Below are positions 57,496-64,000 of a stretch of 64,000 bases of DNA, one piece after another. The notes under the pieces are model-generated. The model was not told where the DNA came from. It saw nothing but the letters and a program-made list of their open reading frames with translations, and did not search any database. Position numbers and translations under genes: made by a program. Numbering within the stretch: position 1 is the first letter of the stretch; each line of letters starts with the position of its first letter. The DNA is from Alphaproteobacteria bacterium (GTDB taxonomy: Bacteria > Pseudomonadota > Alphaproteobacteria > CACIAM-22H2): positions 189,724 to 253,723 of the forward strand of contig JAFKFM010000006.1 of the NCBI GenBank assembly GCA_017308135.1, in the 5' to 3' direction.

Positions 57496-58473
57496 ATGCG
57501 CGCCGTCCTCTGTTCGCGATTCGCCGATCCGCCGGAACTCGTCTTGGGCGAGATCGCCACGCCCGAGCCCAAACCGGGCGAGATCCGCATCCGCGTGAAA
57601 GCGGCGGGCGTCAATTTCGCCGATACGCTGATGGTGCGCGGGACCTATCAGGCCAAGCCCGCGTTCCCCTTCGTGCCGGGCATGGAACTTGCCGGCACGA
57701 TCGACGCGTTGGGCCAAGGCGTGAAGGGCTTCAGCGTCCATCAGCGCGTGCTCGCCACGGTCGAGCACGGCGCCTTCGCCGAATATGCGATCGCACGTGC
57801 CGCCGATTGCGCGCCGATCCCGGGATCGATGGACGACGCCACCGCCGCGACTTTCCCCATCGTTTACGGCACGGCGCATGCGGGGCTCGATTGGCGCGCC
57901 GGGCTGAAACGCGCCGAAACGCTGCTGGTGCTGGGCGCCGCGGGGGGTGCAGGTCTCGCCGCCGTCGAAGTGGGCCGCGCGATGGGGGCGCGCATCATCG
58001 CGGCCGCGCGCGGGCTGGAGCGTTGCGCGCTGGCGCAAGCCCATGGCGCGGACGCGACGGTCGACTACACCAAGGACGATCTGCGCGAGGCGGTGAAGAA
58101 ATTCACCGGCGGCGAAGGCGTGAACGTCGTCTTCGATCCCGTCGGCGGCGATATCGCCGATTTGGCGTTGCGCTGCCTCGCCTGGGAAGGGCGGCATGTC
58201 GTGGTCGGCTTCGCTTCGGGCCGTGTACCCCAGATCCCGGCGAATATTCTGCTGATCAAGAACATCGCCGCGATCGGCTTGTTCTGGGGCGCCTATCGCA
58301 AGCGCAATCCCGAACGCTTGGCGGCCTCGATCGACGCGCTGTTGAGCATGTGGGAGCGCGGTGCGTTGAAGCCGCTGGTGTCCGAGCGCTTCAAGCTGGC
58401 GCAAGCGGGTGAGGCCTTGGCGCGGCTGTCGCAGCGCCAGGCCAAAGGCAAAATCGCGATCGAAATCGACTAA
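57496..58473 (+). CDS. NADPH:quinone oxidoreductase (zinc-independent MDR family)
   Basis: A 325-aa medium-chain reductase. GVNFADTLMVRGTYQ, FPFVPGMELAGTI and the nucleotide-binding LVLGAAGGAGLAAVEVGRAMGA give the QOR/zeta-crystallin layout; there is no zinc-binding cysteine set. VNVVFDPVGGDIADLALRCL completes the fold. It would reduce quinones or enoyl substrates with NADPH. Its stop shares 4 nt with the convergent GFA gene. Gap to brnT (112 nt) holds the palindrome. Confidence 0.92.
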   Translation: MRAVLCSRFADPPELVLGEIATPEPKPGEIRIRVKAAGVNFADTLMVRGTYQAKPAFPFVPGMELAGTIDALGQGVKGFSVHQRVLATVEHGAFAEYAIARAADCAPIPGSMDDATAATFPIVYGTAHAGLDWRAGLKRAETLLVLGAAGGAGLAAVEVGRAMGARIIAAARGLERCALAQAHGADATVDYTKDDLREAVKKFTGGEGVNVVFDPVGGDIADLALRCLAWEGRHVVVGFASGRVPQIPANILLIKNIAAIGLFWGAYRKRNPERLAASIDALLSMWERGALKPLVSERFKLAQAGEALARLSQRQAKGKIAIEID

Positions 58474-58865
58474 GCGCCGCGCTCGGGAAATTCCGGCAGT
58501 TCCGGATCGAGCGTGAAACGCGCGACGCGGTGCGACGTCCAAATGTGATTGGACGGGACCAGATCGCCGGGATCGTCGATCGCGCCGAAGGCGATATCGA
58601 TCGTGTCGCGGCCCAGCCGCCGCCAAAACAGCAGCGACCCGCAAGACGCGCAGCGCGTCCAGCGCACATCGGCCGACGACGCATCGTCTTTGGTTTCGCC
58701 GGCAACGGAAACCGCGTCGGCCGGGAACGTCGCCCAAGTCATCGCCAGCGCGCCGGACATTTTCCGGCACGAGCGGCAATGGCAGTGATTGGCGCCCAAG
58801 GCGGCCGCGCGCGCGGTGAACGTAACCGCACCGCAGCGGCAGCCGCCGTGGAATTCGCCCTTCAT
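58470..58865 (-). CDS. GFA-family zinc protein (glutathione-dependent formaldehyde-activating type)
   Basis: A 131-aa GFA domain protein. The zinc-binding cysteines are in GGCRCGAV, HCHCRSCRKMSGA and RWTRCASCGSLLFW. Members include CENP-V/GFA enzymes; most lack a proven activity. It starts 10 nt after the DUF1127 stop, possibly on the same message. Confidence 0.9.
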   Translation of the reverse strand: MKGEFHGGCRCGAVTFTARAAALGANHCHCRSCRKMSGALAMTWATFPADAVSVAGETKDDASSADVRWTRCASCGSLLFWRRLGRDTIDIAFGAIDDPGDLVPSNHIWTSHRVARFTLDPELPEFPERGA

Positions 58866-58875
58866 GGGCGCCCCC

Positions 58876-59106
58876 TCATGGACGCCACGGCGCCTTGTGC
58901 GATTCGCGCATCGCGTCGCCGCGCGTCATGCCCATATCCTTCAACACCCGCTCGTCCAGTTCCGACAGCCGCGCGCGCTGGCGCGCGCGTTCCTGCCAGA
59001 TCAGCAGAGCGGTGACGCTCGCCGCAAGGGCGATCTTCACCGCGCGGCCCGCCTGCATCCAAGCGGCCCCGAGTTCCATCCGATTTTCCAGCGCCAGGCT
59101 CGACAT
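58876..59106 (-). CDS. DUF1127 domain protein
   Basis: A 76-aa protein. The C-terminal RLSELDERVLKDMGMTRGDAMRES is the DUF1127 signature (YjiS-like), and the middle part is a mildly hydrophobic helix. Such proteins affect RNA or phosphate/stress homeostasis in related bacteria. A perfect TATAAT (minus strand, 59157-59162) lies upstream, without a clear -35. Confidence 0.88.
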   Translation of the reverse strand: MSSLALENRMELGAAWMQAGRAVKIALAASVTALLIWQERARQRARLSELDERVLKDMGMTRGDAMRESHKAPWRP

Positions 59107-59148
59107 GACTCAATCTCCCTCATTCGTCGCATCGACGATGATGGGATA

Positions 59149-59174
59149 TTGTGCTTATTATATTGGGGTCACAA
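59149..59174. promoter_or_regulatory. Inverted repeat in the LysR/DUF1127 divergent region
   Basis: TTGTG (59149-59153) and CACAA (59170-59174) are 5-bp arms 16 nt apart, covering the DUF1127 -10. LysR-type regulators bind dyads in divergent promoters. The arms are short, so this is only a candidate. Confidence 0.3.
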
Positions 59175-59213
59175 ACGATCCTTTCTCGCGCAACGCATAA
59201 GCAGGATTTGTGC

Positions 59214-60125
59214 ATGAGCTTGAATCGCCTGCCGCCCTTGGGCAGCTTGCGCGCCTTCGAAGCGGCGGCGCGGCATCTGTCCTTCACCAAAGCGGCGGAA
59301 GAACTGGGCGTCACGCAAGCGGCGGTCAGCCATCAAGTGAAGACGCTGGAAGATTCGCTCGGCACCAAATTGTTCCGGCGCTTGACGCGCGCCTTGGCGT
59401 TGACCGATGCCGGATCGTCGCTGGCCCCGGAGCTGGGCGAAGCGTTCGAGCGCATGACCCGCGCCGTGCAGCGCGTGCAGGAGCGCGAGGCGCATGGCAC
59501 GCTGCGCGTGTCGCTGCTCTACACTTTCGCGCTCGCCTATCTCGTGCCGCGGCTGGGTCATTTTTCGTCGCGTCATCCGGCGATCGATTTGAAGCTGGAA
59601 ACGAATAGCCGCGTGATCGATTTCGACCGCGAGCCGTTCGACGCGGCGATCCGCTACGGGCGCGGCCCCTATCCCAGCCTGCACGCCGATCTGCTGTTCC
59701 CCGATGCGCTCACGCCGCTTTGCGCGCCGGCACTCGCGCGCAAAATCAAAAAGCCGGCCGATGTGATGAATTTCAAACTGCTCGACGACCAGAATTTCTG
59801 GGACGATTGGGCGGTCTGGCTGGTCGCGGCGGGGCTCGATCCCAAAGCACCGCGCCAGCGCACGACCGTGTTCGATTCGACGCGCTTGGCCGTCGAAGCG
59901 GCGATGGAAGGTTTGGGCGTGGCGCTGGGGGCGCCCTTCCTGTTCGAAAGCGAGCTTAAATCCGGGCGCCTCGTCCAGCCGCTGAAGCTGGTCGTGCCGG
60001 CGGGCAAATCCTATTGGCTCGTCTGCCCCAAGCGCGACGCGGATCGGCCAAACATGCTTGCCTTCCGCCAATGGCTGGTCGAAGAAACGCGCAGCCTTCG
60101 CGAAAGGAAGATCGAGCATGCGTAA
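59214..60125 (+). CDS. LysR-family regulator (GcvA-like)
   Basis: A 303-aa LysR protein with N-terminal HTH PLGSLRAFEAAARHLSFTKAAEELGVTQAAVSHQVKTLEDSLG and a GcvA-type effector domain (LRVSLLYTFALAYLVPRLGHF, GVALGAPFLFESELKSGRLVQP). The start at 59214 (MSLNRL) is preferred to 59151. The effector is unknown. It overlaps the glycerophosphodiesterase by 8 nt and diverges from DUF1127. Confidence 0.92.
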   Translation: MSLNRLPPLGSLRAFEAAARHLSFTKAAEELGVTQAAVSHQVKTLEDSLGTKLFRRLTRALALTDAGSSLAPELGEAFERMTRAVQRVQEREAHGTLRVSLLYTFALAYLVPRLGHFSSRHPAIDLKLETNSRVIDFDREPFDAAIRYGRGPYPSLHADLLFPDALTPLCAPALARKIKKPADVMNFKLLDDQNFWDDWAVWLVAAGLDPKAPRQRTTVFDSTRLAVEAAMEGLGVALGAPFLFESELKSGRLVQPLKLVVPAGKSYWLVCPKRDADRPNMLAFRQWLVEETRSLRERKIEHA

Positions 60126-61047
60126 GGTTCTGGTCGCCGCGCTCGCGGCGCTCGCTTTGCCCGTTCATGCGTTCGATTTACAGGGCCATCGCGGGGCGCG
60201 CGGCTTGGCGCCGGAAAACACCCTGCCCGCTTTCGCGCGCGCGGCGGAAATCGGCGTCGCGACGCTGGAACTCGACACGGGCATCACCAAAGACGGCGTC
60301 GTGATCGTCGCGCATGACCGGCGCTTGAATCCCGATATCACGCGCGGCGCAAACGGTGATTGGATCGCGGCACCCGGCCCGCGCGCGCGCGACCTCACCT
60401 TGGCCGAATTGAAACGCTTCGACGTCGGTACGATCAAGCCCGGCACGGATTACGCCAAGCAGTTTTCTTCGCAAGCCGCCATGCCGGGCACGACGATGCC
60501 GACCTTGGCGGAGGTGGCGGCCTTTCCGGGGCGCTTCAATATCGAAACCAAGATTTCACCCTTGGTGCCGGACGACACGCTCGATCCCGAAGCGTTTGCC
60601 CGCACGTTGATCGCCGAGATACGGCGCTTGGACTTGACGTCGCGTGCGACGATCCAAAGTTTCGATTGGCGCACGCTTGCCGTCGCCGCACGCGAAGCGC
60701 CGGAAATCGCGCGCGCCTATCTGACGACCGAGCGCGGCGCCAACGAAACGGTGTTCAAGGGCAAGGGCGCTTCGCCCTGGACCGGAATCGACGCCGCACA
60801 ACACGGCAATTCGACGCCGCGCGTGGTGAAAGCGGCGGGCGGGACCATCTGGTCGCCGTTCTGGCGCGACATAACACCCGAGATCGTCGCGGAGGCGAAG
60901 GCGCTGGGGCTTACGGTGATTCCCTGGACGGTCAACGACCCGGCCGAGATGGCGCGATTGATCGACATGAAGATCGACGGGCTGATCACCGATTATCCCG
61001 ATCGCGCGAAAGCGTTGCTCGACGCGCGCGGAATCGCGGTGCGTTAG
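60118..61047 (+). CDS. Exported glycerophosphodiester phosphodiesterase
   Basis: A 309-aa GDPD-family enzyme with a signal peptide (MRKVLVAALAALALPVHA). The catalytic site reads QGHRGARGLAPENTLPAF with the general-base His; IVAHDRRLNPDI and TLELDTGITKDG supply the metal ligands. It cleaves glycerophosphodiesters in the periplasm. Translational overlap with the LysR gene (8 nt) suggests a shared transcript. Confidence 0.92.
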   Translation: MRKVLVAALAALALPVHAFDLQGHRGARGLAPENTLPAFARAAEIGVATLELDTGITKDGVVIVAHDRRLNPDITRGANGDWIAAPGPRARDLTLAELKRFDVGTIKPGTDYAKQFSSQAAMPGTTMPTLAEVAAFPGRFNIETKISPLVPDDTLDPEAFARTLIAEIRRLDLTSRATIQSFDWRTLAVAAREAPEIARAYLTTERGANETVFKGKGASPWTGIDAAQHGNSTPRVVKAAGGTIWSPFWRDITPEIVAEAKALGLTVIPWTVNDPAEMARLIDMKIDGLITDYPDRAKALLDARGIAVR

Positions 61048-61163
61048 TCAATTCGCGCCGGACGAACACGATAAAGCGCGCCAAGGCCTTACCGCCCTTG
61101 ATTCCGCCCGCCAGTCTTGTTGTACTCGCCACCGGCTGCGCAAGGCCCGCATCGGGAGGAGCT

Positions 61164-61865
61164 ATGAAGAAAGTCTACAAGAACGCGAAAGAGGCGCTCG
61201 ACGGCCTTCTGTTCGACGGCATGCTGATCGCCGCGGGCGGTTTCGGCCTTTGCGGCATTCCCGAGTTGCTGATCGCCGAGATCAAGGAAGCGGGCCCCAA
61301 GAATCTGACGGTGGCGTCCAACAACGCGGGCGTCGACGGGTTCGGGCTGGGCATCCTGCTCGCCACGCGCCAGGTCAAGAAGATGATCTCGTCCTATGTG
61401 GGCGAGAACGCGGAATTCATGCGCCAATATCTCGCGGGCGAGCTCGAGATCGAGTTCAACCCCCAAGGCACGCTGGCCGAGCGCATGCGCGCGGGCGGCG
61501 CGGGCATTCCCGGCTTCTACACGCGCACGGGCGTGGGCACCGTCATCGCCGAGGGCAAGGAGCACAAGGATTTCGACGGCAAGACGTATATCCTGGAGCG
61601 CGGCATCGTCGCCGATCTCGCGATCGTCAAGGCGTGGAAGGCCGATCCCTCGGGCAATCTCGTGTTCCGCAAGGCCGCGCGCAACTTCAATCCGCCCGCC
61701 GCGATGTGCGGCAAGACCTGCGTGGTGGAGGTCGAGGAGATCGTGCCGCTGGGCTCGCTCGATCCCGACAGCATCCACCTGCCCGGCGTCTACGTGCATC
61801 GCCTGATCCAGGGCAAGCACGAGAAGCGCATCGAGCAGCGCACCACCCGCAAGCGCGCAAGCTGA
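61164..61865 (+). CDS. scoA: CoA-transferase subunit A (succinyl-CoA:3-ketoacid type)
   Basis: A 233-aa subunit [59 protein letters not shown] and [11 protein letters not shown] are typical of the SCOT alpha half. It transfers CoA from succinyl-CoA to acetoacetate. GGGAGGA precedes the ATG. Subunit B follows 10 nt downstream. Confidence 0.94.
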   Translation: MKKVYKNAKEALDGLLFDGMLIAAGGFGLCGIPELLIAEIKEAGPKNLTVASNNAGVDGFGLGILLATRQVKKMISSYVGENAEFMRQYLAGELEIEFNPQGTLAERMRAGGAGIPGFYTRTGVGTVIAEGKEHKDFDGKTYILERGIVADLAIVKAWKADPSGNLVFRKAARNFNPPAAMCGKTCVVEVEEIVPLGSLDPDSIHLPGVYVHRLIQGKHEKRIEQRTTRKRAS

Positions 61866-61875
61866 GGAGACGATC

Positions 61876-62505
61876 ATGGCCTGGAACCGCGACCAGATGG
61901 CGGCGCGCGCCGCGAAAGACCTGCAGGACGGCTGGTACGTCAATCTCGGCATCGGCATTCCGACGCTGGTGTCCAACTACATCCCCGAGGGCGTGAACGT
62001 CACGCTGCAATCGGAAAACGGCATGCTCGGCATGGGCCCCTTCCCGTTCGAGGGCGAGGAAGACCCCGACCTTATCAACGCCGGCAAGCAGACGATCACC
62101 GAATTGCCGCAGACCTCGTTCTTCGACTCCGCGACCAGCTTCGCGATGATCCGCGGCGGCAAGATCGCCATGGCCATCCTCGGCGCCATGGAAGTTTCGG
62201 AAGGCGGCGATCTCGCCAACTGGATGATCCCAGGCAAGCTCGTGAAGGGCATGGGCGGCGCCATGGATCTCGTGGCCGGCGTGGGGCGCGTCGTCGTCGT
62301 CATGGACCACACGAACAAGGCGGGCGAATCGAAGGTCCTGAAGAAGTGCACGCTGCCCTTGACCGGCAAGGGCGTGGTCAACCGCGTCATCACCAATCTC
62401 GGCGTGATGGATGTGGTGCCGGGCGGGCTCAAGCTCGTCGAACTGGCGGACGGCGTCAGCGAACAGGAATTCCGCAAGGCGACCGAAGCGACATTGGTCG
62501 CCTGA
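61876..62505 (+). CDS. scoB: CoA-transferase subunit B (succinyl-CoA:3-ketoacid type)
   Basis: A 209-aa subunit B. The catalytic Glu lies in [14 protein letters not shown], near residue 45, and [39 protein letters not shown] and [16 protein letters not shown] are family marks. It completes the hetero-oligomeric transferase with the preceding subunit A. Confidence 0.95.
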   Translation: MAWNRDQMAARAAKDLQDGWYVNLGIGIPTLVSNYIPEGVNVTLQSENGMLGMGPFPFEGEEDPDLINAGKQTITELPQTSFFDSATSFAMIRGGKIAMAILGAMEVSEGGDLANWMIPGKLVKGMGGAMDLVAGVGRVVVVMDHTNKAGESKVLKKCTLPLTGKGVVNRVITNLGVMDVVPGGLKLVELADGVSEQEFRKATEATLVA

Positions 62506-62527
62506 GTCGGGGGTCGCCTGATTTTCC

Positions 62528-62564
62528 GGGCGCGGGGTCACGCCCCGCGCCCTCGGCACCTTTT
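62528..62564 (+). terminator. Terminator after the CoA transferase operon
   Basis: GGGCGCGGGG (62528-62537) pairs perfectly with CCCCGCGCCC (62543-62552), a 10-bp stem with a 5-nt loop; TTTT follows at 62561-62564. It lies 23 nt after the scoB stop. Confidence 0.65.
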
Positions 62565-62665
62565 ACCGCGAGCCCCGTGGCATCGGCAGAGCCGCGTTGC
62601 GCGGGCTTCGCTGGCCGTCCGGTATCCGCCCGGTTACTGTGTATGCCGGAAAGGAAACGCGGAAA

Positions 62666-63628
62666 ATGTGGGGGTTGGCGCGCGCCCGGTTGAGGGCGCT
62701 CCCGGGGCCGTTGCAAGGCGCCATTTTAATGACGATCGCGGCCGGTGCCTTCGCGGGCATGAACGTCCTCATCCGCGCCCTGAGTTTCGAACTCCACCCG
62801 TTCCAGATCTCGTTTCTGCGCGTCGTCGGCAGCTTGGTTTTCATGCTGCCCTGGCTCGCCCATGCCGGGATCTCCGCCCTCGCCTCGGCCAGCCACAAAT
62901 TGTATTTGTCGCGGACCATCGTCGGCTACATCTCGATGCTGTGCTGGTTCACCTCGCTCGCGATCCTGCCGGTGTCGGAGGCGACGGCGTTGTCCTTCAC
63001 CTCGCCCTTGTTCGCGACGGCCGCCGCCGCGCTGCTGCTGGGCGAGATCGTGCGCGCGCGGCGCTGGACGGCGACGATCGTCGGATTCCTCGGCGCGATG
63101 ATCGTCATCCGGCCGGGATTTCAAGCGGTGGAATTGGCGCATATTCTGGTGCTGGTTTCGGCGGCGCTGGGCGGCTGGAACGCGATCACGGTCAAGCAGC
63201 TGACCAAGACCGACGCGCCCAACGTCATCGTCATCTACATGACGATCTACCTGACGCCCGTGTCTCTGCTTCCGGCGCTGTTCGTCTGGCAATGGCCGTC
63301 GCTGGAAGCGTGGCTGATGGTGGCGCTGCTGGGCCTGTGCGGCACGATCGGCCACCAGACTTTCACCCGGGCGCTGGCGGTATGCGAAGCGTCCTACGTG
63401 CTGCCCTTCGATTTCGCGCGCCTGCCGATGGTCGCGCTCATCGCTTATTTCGCCTTCGCCGAAATTCCCGATCCGTGGACTTGGGTGGGCGGCGGCATCA
63501 TCGTCGCTTCCACCGTCTATATCGCGCGGCGCGAGGCCAGCCTGGCGCGGCTGACGCCGCCCGCGGCCACGGCCAGCGAAACCGGCACCGTCGCCAAACG
63601 CCCTGACCCGGCGAAAGCCGGCGAATGA
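62666..63628 (+). CDS. DMT-superfamily (EamA) permease, first of two
   Basis: A 320-aa inner-membrane permease with about ten helices in two EamA repeats (IAAGAFAGMNVLIRALSF, RTIVGYISMLCWFTSLAILP, SEATALSFTSPLFATAAAALLLGE and, in the second repeat, SYVLPFDFARLPMVALIAYFAFAE). Substrate unknown. The ATG at 62666 follows AAGGAAACGCGG; an in-frame TTG at 62597 was judged less likely. It overlaps the next permease by 4 nt. Confidence 0.9.
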   Translation: MWGLARARLRALPGPLQGAILMTIAAGAFAGMNVLIRALSFELHPFQISFLRVVGSLVFMLPWLAHAGISALASASHKLYLSRTIVGYISMLCWFTSLAILPVSEATALSFTSPLFATAAAALLLGEIVRARRWTATIVGFLGAMIVIRPGFQAVELAHILVLVSAALGGWNAITVKQLTKTDAPNVIVIYMTIYLTPVSLLPALFVWQWPSLEAWLMVALLGLCGTIGHQTFTRALAVCEASYVLPFDFARLPMVALIAYFAFAEIPDPWTWVGGGIIVASTVYIARREASLARLTPPAATASETGTVAKRPDPAKAGE

Positions 63629-64000
63629 TCCTCGCTCCCTCCGCGCGCGGCGCCTTGTGGATGATCGCGGCGGGAGCGGCCTTCTCGGTCCAGGCGGCGA
63701 TCGTCAAACATGTCGGCCTGCGCCTCGACCCGTTCGTCATCGCGTTCTTCAACGCGGCGTTCGGCCTCGTGTTCCTGGCGCCCGTCGTCCTGCGCGGCGG
63801 ACCCGGCCTTCTGAAAACGGCGCGGCCCTTCATGCATCTGGCGCGCGGCCTTGCGGGGGCCGGCGGGTTGATCGGCATGGTCTATTCGATGGTGCATCTG
63901 CCGCTGGCCGACGCCACCGCCATCGCCTTCACCAAGCCGTTGTTCGGCGTGCTGCTCGCGGGATTCTTCCTGGGCGAGCGCGTCGGCGTGCCGCGCTGGC
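63625..64000 (+). CDS. DMT-superfamily permease, second of two (3' end outside window)
   Basis: The first 125 residues of another EamA permease, cut by the window edge. Visible helices are ARGALWMIAAGAAFSVQAAI, FVIAFFNAAFGLVFLAPVVL and LAGAGGLIGMVYSMVHLP, ending with DATAIAFTKPLFGVLLAGFF. Its ATG overlaps the first permease stop (ATGA), so the two are a coupled pair. Confidence 0.9.
   Translation, partial: MILAPSARGALWMIAAGAAFSVQAAIVKHVGLRLDPFVIAFFNAAFGLVFLAPVVLRGGPGLLKTARPFMHLARGLAGAGGLIGMVYSMVHLPLADATAIAFTKPLFGVLLAGFFLGERVGVPRW

Noticed and set aside
62597-62665. Upstream TTG start for the first DMT permease
   Set aside because: It adds 23 residues that are not hydrophobic, without a Shine-Dalgarno; AAGGAAACGCGG precedes the ATG at 62666.
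1-64000. CRISPR arrays, IS elements, prophage and rRNA genes
   Set aside because: No regularly spaced repeats, transposase or integrase ORFs, terminal repeats, or rRNA signature were seen.

Overview
The window is a dense, GC-rich bacterial chromosome segment with no plasmid, phage or IS signature. Several genes point to an alphaproteobacterium of Rhodospirillales-like type: gcrA and cckA (alphaproteobacterial cell-cycle regulators), an Irr-type Fur protein with the HHH motif, a TIGR02300 (FYDLN-acid) protein beside aroA-cmk-rpsA, DUF1127, BrnT/BrnA, and a CP4-like class II EPSP synthase. I do not name a genus. Most neighbours are separated by fewer than 100 bases, and many overlap by 4 nt.

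Layout. 1-4.7 kb (+): end of ubiB, coaBC, dut, an Rrf2 regulator, a MoeB/ThiF-like enzyme and two cyclophilins (one exported, one cytosolic). 4.7-8.5 kb (-): a translationally coupled Kdo-lipid A operon (DUF374 acyltransferase, waaA, lpxK, LpxL-type acyltransferase). 8.6-15.3 kb: a stand-alone PAS_5 protein, then a (-) iron/peroxide block (irr, rubrerythrin, Fe-S protein, DUF3501) with an Irr-box-like operator, a membrane protein, a GST and an M17 aminopeptidase. 15.4-19.9 kb: aroA-cmk-rpsA (-), the TIGR02300 gene and tRNA-Ala(GGC). 20-26.8 kb: dienelactone hydrolase, REC-PAS_5 response regulator, DUF4394, a 2OG oxygenase/unknown/PilZ/YHYH block and rlmB. 26.9-34.3 kb: a ThrRS without TGS domain, a FemAB-like acyltransferase with a coupled 61-aa membrane protein, then two tandem paralogues of unknown family followed by a hybrid sensor kinase that has lost its phospho-acceptor residues. 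34.3-41.8 kb: RRM protein, class II aldolase, Crp/Fnr regulator, MaoC hydratase, ribF, a first ECF sigma/anti-sigma pair and a CPA2 antiporter. 41.8-51 kb: TPP enzyme plus Ldh_2 dehydrogenase, SH3 protein, corA, gcrA with DnaA boxes, a HerA-like ATPase and a second ECF sigma/anti-sigma pair. 51-56.8 kb: XRE regulator, cckA, another sensor kinase, a SpoU methyltransferase and an asparaginase that diverge from a mirror-symmetric start region. 56.8-64 kb: brnTA toxin-antitoxin, a quinone oxidoreductase, GFA enzyme, DUF1127, LysR, glycerophosphodiesterase, the SCOT CoA transferase subunits and two DMT-family permeases (the last cut by the window end).

The best candidates for undescribed biology are the 29.9-34.3 kb cluster (two paralogous unknowns plus a degenerate hybrid kinase), the Irr-linked rubrerythrin/Fe-S/DUF3501 operon, and the mirror-symmetric divergent start region at 55.8 kb. 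The layout is otherwise ordinary core genome. Convergent genes are packed very tightly, four pairs sharing a 4-nt stop-codon overlap.
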